Shown in pieces: positions 22,476-33,425 of a DNA stretch of 64,000 nt. This stretch comes from Silene conica (lineage: Eukaryota; Streptophyta; Magnoliopsida; Caryophyllales; Caryophyllaceae). Under the pieces are notes generated by a model. It worked only from the letters and a program-made list of their open reading frames with translations, did no database searches and had not been told where the DNA came from. A program made the position numbers and the translations under genes. Location: NCBI GenBank assembly GCA_029255685.2, contig CM055314.2, forward strand, positions 44,784,772-44,848,771, written 5' to 3'. The first letter of the stretch is position 1. Each line of letters opens with the position of its first letter.

Positions 22476-23402
22476 TTGATTATGTCTAGGTTATCAAACC
22501 CTAGATGATTTAGGAATATTACTTAAACTAGAATTCTAATCTTTAGGTAATACCACCATAAATCTAATCTTAATTTATTTAGGAAAGATTTAATAAGATA
22601 CTTTAGGTATTATATAAGGAATCAATTTCCTAATTCATATTTAGGAAAGATCTTATATTATAAATAAATAACAACCTTATTAAAACCAACTTCCTAAACC
22701 TTGTCAAAATATAATAAATTATATTCCATAATATAATCTAGATTGTTTTATAGGATATAGAAATAAATACATCTTTATTTATTTAACCAATCCCACACGT
22801 TTTATGGAACGTGTCATAGTACACGTTTTCCAAAACCGTTTCAAACAATATTTGGATTATATTATCTTGACAAATATGGTTATATAAAAGTCCTTAGTTT
22901 ATTAGTAATAAACAATTAACTCATAAGAAAATTATTTATTCATATTCAACTAAAAATATTTTATATTACCTTATTAAGATCAATAATTCTATATTCCAAA
23001 AATAGAATACTAATTAACCATTAAATAATCACGACGACTTTGGAAACTGAAATCGTTTCAACCATCACAAATCTTTCTACCATTTCTTCTTTATAGAGTT
23101 ATAGCTATGAGTTATAACTTGAAATCATCATACACTAAAGTTATAGTTGAAACGTATAACATTAGTTCTTCTTATATAATTGCGATCTTCTCTTAATCTT
23201 TGATTAGTCAATCCATTGACTAATATTCTTGAATCTTTTATACTTGATCGGCGAGATCTCTTAATCCAACATTTTGTACACTTAGCACACGATTTAAACG
23301 CACGAGTATATAATATATTTAGCTAGACTTGTCATTATCAAAACATAAATATATATATATACTTAATATATATATTTGAATATATGGTTCAACATCCACA
23401 CA
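22476..23402. other. AT-rich spacer, no gene seen
   Basis: The sequence is rich in TTAGGAAAGAT-like and poly-AT stretches, with no ORF of note. Part of it may be noncoding sequence of the copia relic whose gag lies beyond the large copia interval at 39506, because this spacer is the other side of that insertion. No clear LTR match was found. Confidence 0.5.
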
Positions 23403-23407
23403 TAGGT

Positions 23408-24561
23408 TGTTAGGTTCTTATACCTATTTAGTCATACTAATGTTAATTATCTTATAATTAGTAGATCTTATGCATGCTTAACAAGATATATGTCGAGATA
23501 TATGAAGGAAAAACAAGCTCCCTTACATTGATAATCTCGGCTAATATAGGGCACAAGTGAAGTCACCTTCTTCACTTGTTCTTGAGTTTATCACACGGAT
23601 GATCCTCCTTGAACCTTCAAAGAGATGATGGCCTCCAAAAGATGAACACCAAGACACACTACTCACAATATTTGTATGTTATTTTGCTAGAATGAACACA
23701 CAAACTATCTAGATTGAGAAGGAGGCACAAGGTTAGGGTTTAGAAAAATGAAACTTATTTTTCTTTGTTTTGTTCTCTCTAAAACAACCAAAACCCTAAG
23801 TGAAGTGAATGAATGATAATGAGAAGAGGGAACAAAACTCTCTTTTGTTCTCACCTTTGGGACGGCCGAGACACATGGTAAGAGTGCCCAATGGTTGGCA
23901 CATCTACCTTATACAATGTCACCCATGCTTCTCATCTTATTAATTGCATGTCTTACTTATGTTCCTAACTCATCTTATGTAACATTGTATGTTTGTAAAT
24001 GTGTGACAAATCACACGGTCCTCTTAACCAAACGGACCTCATACAACATTAGCTAGGATAATTTTGCATAAGTAATTCGTAGTTTAACCATTAAACTCTT
24101 TATCGTAAATTATAAGTAATTAATCAATTACTTATAATATATATATATATATATAGTTACTACAACAATTGTAGTTTTAATTAATTCATTCAACAACTTT
24201 ACGTTTCATAAACATATAAATAAAAGTGATGACATTTCAATCACTAAAACAATTTATAATCTTATTATAAATTATCTCCTTATTTTATTCATAATCTAGA
24301 AATGAACTAACTCGTATCATATACAGTTATTTCATTTATCATTGAGAGAGTTGTCCTAAAGGTGTGACCTAAAGGGATCAACTGGTCACCACCGTCATTA
24401 CGACAGTAATGTTAAACTCTAGCAAGCCAATCATTACCGATTAATGTTGACCAGTTGACTTATGATAAAGAATCATCCCATGAATATTCTTTTATAGATA
24501 TTTGTCAATTTAATATATAATTGACGTGATCACATTATTGTCGAGGACACTTACTCCAACA
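23408..24561 (-). repeat. 3' LTR of the copia element
   Basis: Direct repeat of 38354-39500. On the - strand it starts TGTTGGAGTAAGTGTCCTCG. It contains a short TA microsatellite, which is longer here than in the partner LTR. Confidence 0.95.
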
Positions 24562-25264
24562 ATCTCCCACTTGTCCTCACAAGTATGGATCACCGATTCT
24601 CTTGTTCTATTACATCATCTCCCACTCAATGCAAGGTGTCTTACAGGTCGTACTTGCACGTGATCAAATCAATAGTGGTTTTTCTCGATATGGAGTGTAA
24701 CTGATAGACCGGAATTATCTACCATAGATAGTCTCCGAGCGTGGCCACGCATTTCCAGTTCACTACTCCTCGAGTGGCCTTGAGATTTAGGATAACCCTG
24801 ACAAGGGGCAGAACAATTCCTTTCCAACTGTTCTCCTTGGCTAACATCATCCATTGTGACCCAAAATATGTCCGACTCATAAGAATATATATAGTAGCTC
24901 TTGCCACGACCAGGCTCCATTGAATTCTAAAGAACTCTATGAGTGGTCACTGCCCGACACAAGTGTACCTTACAGTTTGTCTATATGATCGACTAGTCAT
25001 CCCTTATGACTCTATGGTGTCAGAACTCACCATCAATCGCATCATAATCTAGTCACTTCGAGACGTCACCTCATATATGTGACTAGGGGCAATACTAAGT
25101 TAATCCAGTTCACTTCTACAGGGTTCAGCAATTGTCTTACAATCCTGTTTGGATTTAACAAAGTATATATAAAATAAACAAGTTATATAAAACTTTAAAT
25201 GATGAACGAGATTATCTTATATGAACGTAAAAACAACATTTTTCATTTCATATCGTATAATCGG
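24562..25264 (-). other. Copia 3' noncoding region and polypurine tract
   Basis: Lies between the pol stop and the 3' LTR. The tract abutting the LTR reads GGACAAGTGGGAGAT on the - strand, the plus-strand primer. A segment near 24741-24800 has a + strand counterpart near 40940-40990, which identifies the latter as a relic of a related element. No ORF seen. Confidence 0.75.
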
Positions 25265-25507
25265 TTACACATTGGGTAAACTCTTAAGACCCATAGAACG
25301 TGCATGAGAATCATGCTTAGCTTGCGACAAGGGTTTGGTTAAAGGATCAGCCACATTATCGTATGTCCCAACCTTACATATCGCTATTTCCTTCCTATCA
25401 ATGAAATCCCGAATTACATTATATTTTCTTGGTACATGCCTAGATTTATTACTAGACTTCGGCTCCTTAGCCTGAAAGACAGCACCACTGTTATCACAGT
25501 ACAGGGT
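25265..25507 (-). pseudogene. Copia RNase H C-terminal end, separated from pol
   Basis: The - strand reads LYCDNSGAVFQAKEPKSSNK and ends with DNVADPLTKPLSQAKH...SLPNV and a stop at 25265-25267, the standard end of copia pol (YCDN and ADPLTK motifs). It joins in frame to the RT-RNase H piece ending PITL at 33430 once the array and one copy of the TSD AGGGT are taken out, so only the insertion separates them. Confidence 0.92.
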
Positions 25508-26656
25508 TGATGCGTATCTCTAGCTTAGATGGATCCTCCTTAAGAATATTAGTGCAGCGGAATTACACTTCTTAAGATAGATAACAAATTCGTTAGTAAC
25601 TTCGATGAAATAACACAAATAATGAACGAACGATGGATGATGAACGATGGTGATGAACGATGAACACTGATGATGGACGAACGAATTGATGAACGAATGA
25701 ACAAGGCTCGGAACAAGACTTGAACGATCGGACTTGTGATCAATGGATGATGGATTGTCGATGGATAGATGATGTAACTTCAACCTTCTCTCGCAAAAGA
25801 TGGAATTAGCTAACACCCTGCAAATCAACCTCGCAAAGTCGATCCCAAAAACTAAGCTCGCAAACTTAATTAATGTCACTCAAAAGCTCACACAGAAACT
25901 TTATGATCTTTATTGATAATTCAACTTCAAAATTCGATGCTAAAACAATGAAAAACGGCTGCCTTTTATAAGGCCTTAAACCGTGTAAAACCCTAATCTA
26001 AATAAGATAAGAATACCTTATTTAGTCCCTATTAGAAACCCTAATCCTACTTAAGCTCAAACAAAGTGTTTGACTAGGATTTAAGACTCCTAAACCTAAC
26101 ATAATTAAGACTCCTAGTCCTACCATATTTAAGAATCCTTTAACAACTAGGATTCCTTATCCTACTAGAACTATGAATCCTATAACAATTAGGACTCCTA
26201 TTTCTACTAGAATTGTGAAACCTACTTCTACTAGGACTCCTACTTAACTTAGGATTTATGAATCCTATTACAATTAGGAAACCTAATACATATTCTACTA
26301 AGACTAGGAAACATAACTTCCTAATCTTATTTTATTATTAACTAAATAAAATAAACAAACAACAATTAAAACCCTAATGGCCGAAACCCTAGTGTGGTCG
26401 TGCCTCTAGGCGCGCGTCCCTAGGTCCTTCGTGCCCTAGCTCCTCTTCCTTGGAAGCTTCATACACACCTTCCTTCATATAGCCTTTAGGAAATATCATC
26501 CAAGGATGTTCCAAAGTCTTCCGGAACCTTCTAGAATCTTCTTTTATTCCTTGTAAAGCTAGTTTGAATAGTCTTACGGATCCATAATCGAACTCGTTTG
26601 GTGTGAATCTTGACTTTGACTTATCTTTAGGAAAGTTTGAGCATGCACCCGCATCA
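25508..26656 (-). repeat. Left LTR of the array (LTR1, 1149 bp)
   Basis: TGATGC...GCATCA ends. It carries private T at 25515 and G at 25710, where LTR2 and LTR3 have G and A. The C-terminal 89 codons of the gag-protease ORF lie inside it (26656-26389). A GATGAACGATGG-like minisatellite at about 25615-25720 accounts for the His/Ser-rich ORFs in this region. Confidence 0.95.
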
Positions 26657-28854
26657 TACTCCCTTTCTTTTGAAAAAGTTGACCTCAAATTTTGCCTCGT
26701 GCTATTCTTGGTCGAACCATTCCCACTCCACCATGTTGCTTCACGAATTAACCTTGGTTCCATTGGTTTAGAACAACTAGCTTGAACTCGAACCCCTTGC
26801 TCTTTCCTTGGCTCGATCTCGCTCTCTCTCTTGTCCCTCACTTTATTCCAAGATCCTTGCAATAATAAGTTGTAAAGCATAGGTTTTATAGTACCATTAA
26901 TCCTACTCCTTGTAGGATTTGAAGTAGTAACAACCCTATTGTTGATAGAATTTCCACTTAGCTTCCAATTAGGGTTACTTGCTTCTCCTCTCACGCCACA
27001 CTCCTCCTTGTGCACGATTTCTACCTCGTCTTGACCCACGGCCTTTGCCACTTGACCTAGATTAGGACCGACACCAACGAGCTCTTCACCCATAGTCGCA
27101 ACCACGGACTCCTTGTCTCCTTTTGGTACACGCCCCTCATCTCCTCCAAGACTCTCGGCCTCACCATGATCAACTCCCTCATCATGCACCTCTCCGTCTA
27201 ACCCCCTCCTAGCCTCTTCATCCACCCTCCGTTCTTGGCCCTCACGCACACGGCCCTCCATGTACTCTCCTAGGGTTATGAATAAGCTTTCCTTCTCATA
27301 TTGGGAGTCTTTGGTTTTAGTAGTTGTCATAGGTTTTAGATTGTAGGTAACCTTATCCTTAACAACTCGATAAATGTTTAACCTCCCATCGTGTGTAACA
27401 TCACGATCGTATTGCCGCGGCCTGCCCAACAACACATGACACGCGCTCATAGGCACTACATCGCACCACACCTCATCTTGATACGGACCTAGACTCAATC
27501 CTACCAATGCTTGGTCCCGTACACTCACCCCCTTGTCTCCATCCAACCAATGCAATTTGTAGGGTTTCGATCTAACCCTAGTGACTAACTTAAGTTCATC
27601 CACTAACCCCTTAGCAACCACGTTAGTACACGAACCGCTATCCACGATTAGATCACACTTCTTTCCCCCAATCTTACATCGAGTATGGAACAACTTCTCC
27701 CTTTGTTCGGCCTCTTCGCTAGTCGCCTCAATGTGAAGACTCCTAATGACCAAACACTCTCCTTCACTCTCACTCTCCGGCTCCACGTCAACCGTCCCCT
27801 TATCTACCTCGAATTCCGCGCCCCTCGACTCCACTTCGGGTACTATAAAGTTCGGAATTAGGTCTTGTAATTCTTGGATGGTTAGAGCTCTTTTTTGTGG
27901 GCACTCATGGGCTATATGACCGTACCCTTGACATTTGAAACACCTCCGCATAGGGTTCCCCTTAGACTCCGCCACAACGCCCTTACCCTTATCCCTAGAC
28001 TCGTCCTTGGCCGCTTCTTTGGGTTTGGTTGGGATAGTTTGGCTACTCGAACCCTCACCTTGGTTCACGCCTCTTTGTGGGTAGCTCCTACGATTTTTGT
28101 TGTGTTTTTCTATCTTTAGGGCTATACGACATACATCATTAAACCCATCGTAATTTTGCACCTCAACACTAGATGATAGGGTTGGTGTTAACCCTTTAAT
28201 AAACCTAGCCACTCTTAACTCTTCTTTCTCCTCTAGATCACAAACTATGGACATCCTCTCAAATTCTTTGATGTAATCATTCACGGACATCCCTCCTTGA
28301 GTTAGGGATTGCAACTTAAGATAGTTTTCTTGATTATAATCTTTAGGTAAGAATCGTTTCATAAGATGCTTCTTTAATTTAACCCAAGAATTTAGTTTAG
28401 ACTTACCATCGCGCTTTCTTTGTTTCTTGAGATTCTCGTACCATAGAGATGCATATTTAGTTAGCTTGAGAATAGCCAACTTAAATTGTTTCTTGTCATC
28501 ATACTCCTTGTACTCGAAAACTCTCTCCGTTTGTCGTATCCAATCAAGAAACTCTTCGGGATCTAGATCTCCTTTGAACTCGGGTATGAGTTTAAGACCA
28601 CGATCATCATCTTGCTTGTTGTATGCTTGGCGTTTTGGAACGTCCTCCTCGCCGTCACTTGCCCTAGATGAAGCGTCATCTTCTCCAAATTTCAGCCCCT
28701 TCTTGTTCAACATGGATGCGATGTTTTTAAGAACATAATTCATTTGATTTATTTGAGTCTTGATCTCCTCTTGGCCGGCCTCCCACGGCTTACCTGTGGC
28801 CTCGCTATTCACGCTTGAACTTACCATCTTTACTTCTTCCCAAGATTGATTCAA
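26389..28854 (-). CDS. Gag-protease polyprotein of the non-autonomous gypsy element, copy 1
   Basis: 821 aa. A gag domain (about 90-260; FLDWIRQTERVFEYKEYDDK, YASLWYENLKKQRKRDG) leads to a CCHC knuckle (CFKCQGYGHIAHEC, near 305) and an aspartic protease (VDSGSCTNVVAKGL, near 402; the LLGRPRQYDRDV block follows). After about residue 515 the RT, RNase H and integrase of full gypsy elements are replaced by about 215 residues of acidic, then basic, sequence that I do not recognise. The last 89 residues (from YDAGAC) are encoded in the LTR: the frame runs NLRSTFSKERE through the polypurine tract into the LTR. The gag and protease resemble the CRM-like element at 1930-6306. The ATG at 28854 lies 24 bases inside the PBS. 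Confidence 0.9.
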   Translation of the reverse strand: MNQSWEEVKMVSSSVNSEATGKPWEAGQEEIKTQINQMNYVLKNIASMLNKKGLKFGEDDASSRASDGEEDVPKRQAYNKQDDDRGLKLIPEFKGDLDPEEFLDWIRQTERVFEYKEYDDKKQFKLAILKLTKYASLWYENLKKQRKRDGKSKLNSWVKLKKHLMKRFLPKDYNQENYLKLQSLTQGGMSVNDYIKEFERMSIVCDLEEKEELRVARFIKGLTPTLSSSVEVQNYDGFNDVCRIALKIEKHNKNRRSYPQRGVNQGEGSSSQTIPTKPKEAAKDESRDKGKGVVAESKGNPMRRCFKCQGYGHIAHECPQKRALTIQELQDLIPNFIVPEVESRGAEFEVDKGTVDVEPESESEGECLVIRSLHIEATSEEAEQREKLFHTRCKIGGKKCDLIVDSGSCTNVVAKGLVDELKLVTRVRSKPYKLHWLDGDKGVSVRDQALVGLSLGPYQDEVWCDVVPMSACHVLLGRPRQYDRDVTHDGRLNIYRVVKDKVTYNLKPMTTTKTKDSQYEKESLFITLGEYMEGRVREGQERRVDEEARRGLDGEVHDEGVDHGEAESLGGDEGRVPKGDKESVVATMGEELVGVGPNLGQVAKAVGQDEVEIVHKEECGVRGEASNPNWKLSGNSINNRVVTTSNPTRSRINGTIKPMLYNLLLQGSWNKVRDKRESEIEPRKEQGVRVQASCSKPMEPRLIREATWWSGNGSTKNSTRQNLRSTFSKEREYDAGACSNFPKDKSKSRFTPNEFDYGSVRLFKLALQGIKEDSRRFRKTLEHPWMIFPKGYMKEGVYEASKEEELGHEGPRDARLEARPH

Positions 28855-28892
28855 TAAGAATTAAACCAAGAGCCGAAGCTCTGATACCAAGT

Positions 28893-30041
28893 TGATGCGG
28901 ATCTCTAGCTTAGATGGATCCTCCTTAAGAATATTAGTGCAGCGGAATTACACTTCTTAAGATAGATAACAAATTCGTTAGTAACTTCGATGAAATAACA
29001 CAAATAATGAACGAACGATGGATGATGAACGATGGTGATGAACGATGAACACTGATGATGGACGAACGAATTGATGAACGAATGAACAAGGCTCAGAACA
29101 AGACTTGAACGATCGGACTTGTGATCAATGGATGATGGATTGTCGATGGATAGATGATGTAACTTCAACCTTCTCTCGCAAAAGATGGAATTAGCTAACA
29201 CCCTGCAAATCAACCTCGCAAAGTCGATCCCAAAAACTAAGCTCGCAAACTTAATTAATGTCACTCAAAAGCTCACACAGAAACTTTATGATCTTTATTG
29301 ATAATTCAACTTCAAAATTCGATGCTAAAACAATGAAAAACGGCTGCCTTTTATAAGGCCTTAAACCGTGTAAAACCCTAATCTAAATAAGATAAGAATA
29401 CCTTATTTAGTCCCTATTAGAAACCCTAATCCTACTTAAGCTCAAACAAAGTGTTTGACTAGGATTTAAGACTCCTAAACCTAACATAATTAAGACTCCT
29501 AGTCCTACCATATTTAAGAATCCTTTAACAACTAGGATTCCTTATCCTACTAGAACTATGAATCCTATAACAATTAGGACTCCTATTTCTACTAGAATTG
29601 TGAAACCTACTTCTACTAGGACTCCTACTTAACTTAGGATTTATGAATCCTATTACAATTAGGAAACCTAATACATATTCTACTAAGACTAGGAAACATA
29701 ACTTCCTAATCTTATTTTATTATTAACTAAATAAAATAAACAAACAACAATTAAAACCCTAATGGCCGAAACCCTAGTGTGGTCGTGCCTCTAGGCGCGC
29801 GTCCCTAGGTCCTTCGTGCCCTAGCTCCTCTTCCTTGGAAGCTTCATACACACCTTCCTTCATATAGCCTTTAGGAAATATCATCCAAGGATGTTCCAAA
29901 GTCTTCCGGAACCTTCTAGAATCTTCTTTTATTCCTTGTAAAGCTAGTTTGAATAGTCTTACGGATCCATAATCGAACTCGTTTGGTGTGAATCTTGACT
30001 TTGACTTATCTTTAGGAAAGTTTGAGCATGCACCCGCATCA
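28893..30041 (-). repeat. Middle LTR of the array (LTR2, recombinant)
   Basis: 1149 bp, shared by the two units. At 28900 (G) and 29095 (A) it matches LTR3 and not LTR1. At the single-base indel (LTR offset 380), 29508 (C), 29645 (G) and 29783 (T) it matches LTR1 and not LTR3. The switch point lies between 29095 and 29272. Confidence 0.95.
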
Positions 30042-32239
30042 TACTCCCTTTCTTTTGAAAAAGTTGACCTCAAATTTTGCCTCGTGCTATTCTTGGTCGA
30101 ACCATTCCCACTCCACCATGTTGCTTCACGAATTAACCTTGGTTCCATTGGTTTAGAACAACTAGCTTGAACTCGAACCCCTTGCTCTTTCCTTGGCTCG
30201 ATCTCGCTCTCTCTCTTGTCCCTCACTTTATTCCAAGATCCTTGCAATAATAAGTTGTAAAGCATAGGTTTTATAGTACCATTAATCCTACTCCTTGTAG
30301 GATTTGAAGTAGTAACAACCCTATTGTTGATAGAATTTCCACTTAGCTTCCAATTAGGGTTACTTGCTTCTCCTCTCACGCCACACTCCTCCTTGTGCAC
30401 GATTTCTACCTCGTCTTGACCCACGGCCTTTGCCACTTGACCTAGATTAGGACCGACACCAACGAGCTCTTCACCCATAGTCGCAACCACGGACTCCTTG
30501 TCTCCTTTTGGTACACGCCCCTCATCTCCTCCAAGACTCTCGGCCTCACCATGATCAACTCCCTCATCATGCACCTCTCCGTCTAACCCCCTCCTAGCCT
30601 CTTCATCCACCCTCCGTTCTTGGCCCTCACGCACACGGCCCTCCATGTACTCTCCTAGGGTTATGAATAAGCTTTCCTTCTCATATTGGGAGTCTTTGGT
30701 TTTAGTAGTTGTCATAGGTTTTAGATTGTAGGTAACCTTATCCTTAACAACTCGATAAATGTTTAACCTCCCATCGTGTGTAACATCACGATCGTATTGC
30801 CGCGGCCTGCCCAACAACACATGACACGCGCTCATAGGCACTACATCGCACCACACCTCATCTTGATACGGACCTAGACTCAATCCTACCAATGCTTGGT
30901 CCCGTACACTCACCCCCTTGTCTCCATCCAACCAATGCAATTTGTAGGGTTTCGATCTAACCCTAGTGACTAACTTAAGTTCATCCACTAACCCCTTAGC
31001 AACCACGTTAGTACACGAACCGCTATCCACGATTAGATCACACTTCTTTCCCCCAATCTTACATCGAGTATGGAACAACTTCTCCCTTTGTTCGGCCTCT
31101 TCGCTAGTCGCCTCAATGTGAAGACTCCTAATGACCAAACACTCTCCTTCACTCTCACTCTCCGGCTCCACGTCAACCGTCCCCTTATCTACCTCGAATT
31201 CCGCGCCCCTCGACTCCACTTCGGGTACTATAAAGTTCGGAATTAGGTCTTGTAATTCTTGGATGGTTAGAGCTCTTTTTTGTGGGCACTCATGGGCTAT
31301 ATGACCGTACCCTTGACATTTGAAACACCTCCGCATAGGGTTCCCCTTAGACTCCGCCACAACGCCCTTACCCTTATCCCTAGACTCGTCCTTGGCCGCT
31401 TCTTTGGGTTTGGTTGGGATAGTTTGGCTACTCGAACCCTCACCTTGGTTCACGCCTCTTTGTGGGTAGCTCCTACGATTTTTGTTGTGTTTTTCTATCT
31501 TTAGGGCTATACGACATACATCATTAAACCCATCGTAATTTTGCACCTCAACACTAGATGATAGGGTTGGTGTTAACCCTTTAATAAACCTAGCCACTCT
31601 TAACTCTTCTTTCTCCTCTAGATCACAAACTATGGACATCCTCTCAAATTCTTTGATGTAATCATTCACGGACATCCCTCCTTGAGTTAGGGATTGCAAC
31701 TTAAGATAGTTTTCTTGATTATAATCTTTAGGTAAGAATCGTTTCATAAGATGCTTCTTTAATTTAACCCAAGAATTTAGTTTAGACTTACCATCGCGCT
31801 TTCTTTGTTTCTTGAGATTCTCGTACCATAGAGATGCATATTTAGTTAGCTTGAGAATAGCCAACTTAAATTGTTTCTTGTCATCATACTCCTTGTACTC
31901 GAAAACTCTCTCCGTTTGTCGTATCCAATCAAGAAACTCTTCGGGATCTAGATCTCCTTTGAACTCGGGTATGAGTTTAAGACCACGATCATCATCTTGC
32001 TTGTTGTATGCTTGGCGTTTTGGAACGTCCTCCTCGCCGTCACTTGCCCTAGATGAAGCGTCATCTTCTCCAAATTTCAGCCCCTTCTTGTTCAACATGG
32101 ATGCGATGTTTTTAAGAACATAATTCATTTGATTTATTTGAGTCTTGATCTCCTCTTGGCCGGCCTCCCACGGCTTACCTGTGGCCTCGCTATTCACGCT
32201 TGAACTTACCATCTTTACTTCTTCCCAAGATTGATTCAA
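29774..32239 (-). CDS. Gag-protease polyprotein of the non-autonomous gypsy element, copy 2
   Basis: The predicted protein is identical over all 821 residues to copy 1 at 26389-28854, offset by exactly 3385 bases. Its C-terminal tail lies in the middle LTR. Gag, CCHC knuckle and protease are as in copy 1. The lack of any amino-acid difference fits a recent duplication by recombination better than two independent insertions. Confidence 0.9.
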   Translation of the reverse strand: MNQSWEEVKMVSSSVNSEATGKPWEAGQEEIKTQINQMNYVLKNIASMLNKKGLKFGEDDASSRASDGEEDVPKRQAYNKQDDDRGLKLIPEFKGDLDPEEFLDWIRQTERVFEYKEYDDKKQFKLAILKLTKYASLWYENLKKQRKRDGKSKLNSWVKLKKHLMKRFLPKDYNQENYLKLQSLTQGGMSVNDYIKEFERMSIVCDLEEKEELRVARFIKGLTPTLSSSVEVQNYDGFNDVCRIALKIEKHNKNRRSYPQRGVNQGEGSSSQTIPTKPKEAAKDESRDKGKGVVAESKGNPMRRCFKCQGYGHIAHECPQKRALTIQELQDLIPNFIVPEVESRGAEFEVDKGTVDVEPESESEGECLVIRSLHIEATSEEAEQREKLFHTRCKIGGKKCDLIVDSGSCTNVVAKGLVDELKLVTRVRSKPYKLHWLDGDKGVSVRDQALVGLSLGPYQDEVWCDVVPMSACHVLLGRPRQYDRDVTHDGRLNIYRVVKDKVTYNLKPMTTTKTKDSQYEKESLFITLGEYMEGRVREGQERRVDEEARRGLDGEVHDEGVDHGEAESLGGDEGRVPKGDKESVVATMGEELVGVGPNLGQVAKAVGQDEVEIVHKEECGVRGEASNPNWKLSGNSINNRVVTTSNPTRSRINGTIKPMLYNLLLQGSWNKVRDKRESEIEPRKEQGVRVQASCSKPMEPRLIREATWWSGNGSTKNSTRQNLRSTFSKEREYDAGACSNFPKDKSKSRFTPNEFDYGSVRLFKLALQGIKEDSRRFRKTLEHPWMIFPKGYMKEGVYEASKEEELGHEGPRDARLEARPH

Positions 32240-32277
32240 TAAGAATTAAACCAAGAGCCGAAGCTCTGATACCAAGT

Positions 32278-33425
32278 TGATGCGGATCTCTAGCTTAGAT
32301 GGATCCTCCTTAAGAATATTAGTGCAGCGGAATTACACTTCTTAAGATAGATAACAAATTCGTTAGTAACTTCGATGAAATAACACAAATAATGAACGAA
32401 CGATGGATGATGAACGATGGTGATGAACGATGAACACTGATGATGGACGAACGAATTGATGAACGAATGAACAAGGCTCAGAACAAGACTTGAACGATCG
32501 GACTTGTGATCAATGGATGATGGATTGTCGATGGATAGATGATGTAACTTCAACCTTCTCTCGCAAAAGATGGAATTAGCTAACACCCTGCAAATCAACC
32601 TCGCAAAGTCGATCCCAAAAACTAAGCTCGCAAACTTAATTAATGTCACTCAAAAGTCACACAGAAACTTTATGATCTTTATTGATAATTCAACTTCAAA
32701 ATTCGATGCTAAAACAATGAAAAACGGCTGCCTTTTATAAGGCCTTAAACCGTGTAAAACCCTAATCTAAATAAGATAAGAATACCTTATTTAGTCCCTA
32801 TTAGAAACCCTAATCCTACTTAAGCTCAAACAAAGTGTTTGACTAGGATTTAAGACTCCTAAACCTAACATAATTAAGACTCCTAGTCCTAACATATTTA
32901 AGAATCCTTTAACAACTAGGATTCCTTATCCTACTAGAACTATGAATCCTATAACAATTAGGACTCCTATTTCTACTAGAATTGTGAAACCTACTTCTAC
33001 TAGGACTCCTACTTAACTTAGGATTTATTAATCCTATTACAATTAGGAAACCTAATACATATTCTACTAAGACTAGGAAACATAACTTCCTAATCTTATT
33101 TTATTATTAACTAAATAAAATAAACAAACAACAATTAAAACCCTAATGGCCGAAACCCTAGTGTGGCCGTGCCTCTAGGCGCGCGTCCCTAGGTCCTTCG
33201 TGCCCTAGCTCCTCTTCCTTGGAAGCTTCATACACACCTTCCTTCATATAGCCTTTAGGAAATATCATCCAAGGATGTTCCAAAGTCTTCCGGAACCTTC
33301 TAGAATCTTCTTTTATTCCTTGTAAAGCTAGTTTGAATAGTCTTACGGATCCATAATCGAACTCGTTTGGTGTGAATCTTGACTTTGACTTATCTTTAGG
33401 AAAGTTTGAGCATGCACCCGCATCA
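32278..33425 (-). repeat. Right LTR of the array (LTR3, 1148 bp)
   Basis: Same TG...CA ends. Private changes are a 1-base deletion after 32656, A at 32892, T at 33029 and C at 33167. It abuts the TSD AGGGT at 33426-33430. The LTR-encoded tail frame is open here too and by chance fuses in frame to the copia RNase H piece. Confidence 0.95.

Larger units (their letters stand above)
25508..33425 (-). mobile_element. Tandem LTR-internal-LTR-internal-LTR array of a non-autonomous gypsy element
   Basis: Three LTRs start at 25508, 28893 and 32278, an exact 3385-bp period. Two internal regions between them encode identical 821-aa proteins. The whole array has one 5-bp TSD, AGGGT, at 25503-25507 and 33426-33430, so it derives from a single insertion into copia RNase H. 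Both internal regions have an initiator-tRNA-Met PBS (28878-28889 and 32263-32274, TGGTATCAGAGC on the - strand). SNPs show the middle LTR is a recombinant of the outer two. No RT, RNase H or integrase is encoded, so movement would need enzymes from another element. Confidence 0.97.

Noticed and set aside
25520-25879. 119-codon His/Ser-rich ORF repeated three times (also 28905 and 32290)
   Set aside because: It translates the GATGAACGATGG minisatellite of the array LTRs. Conservation follows from LTR identity, not from coding.
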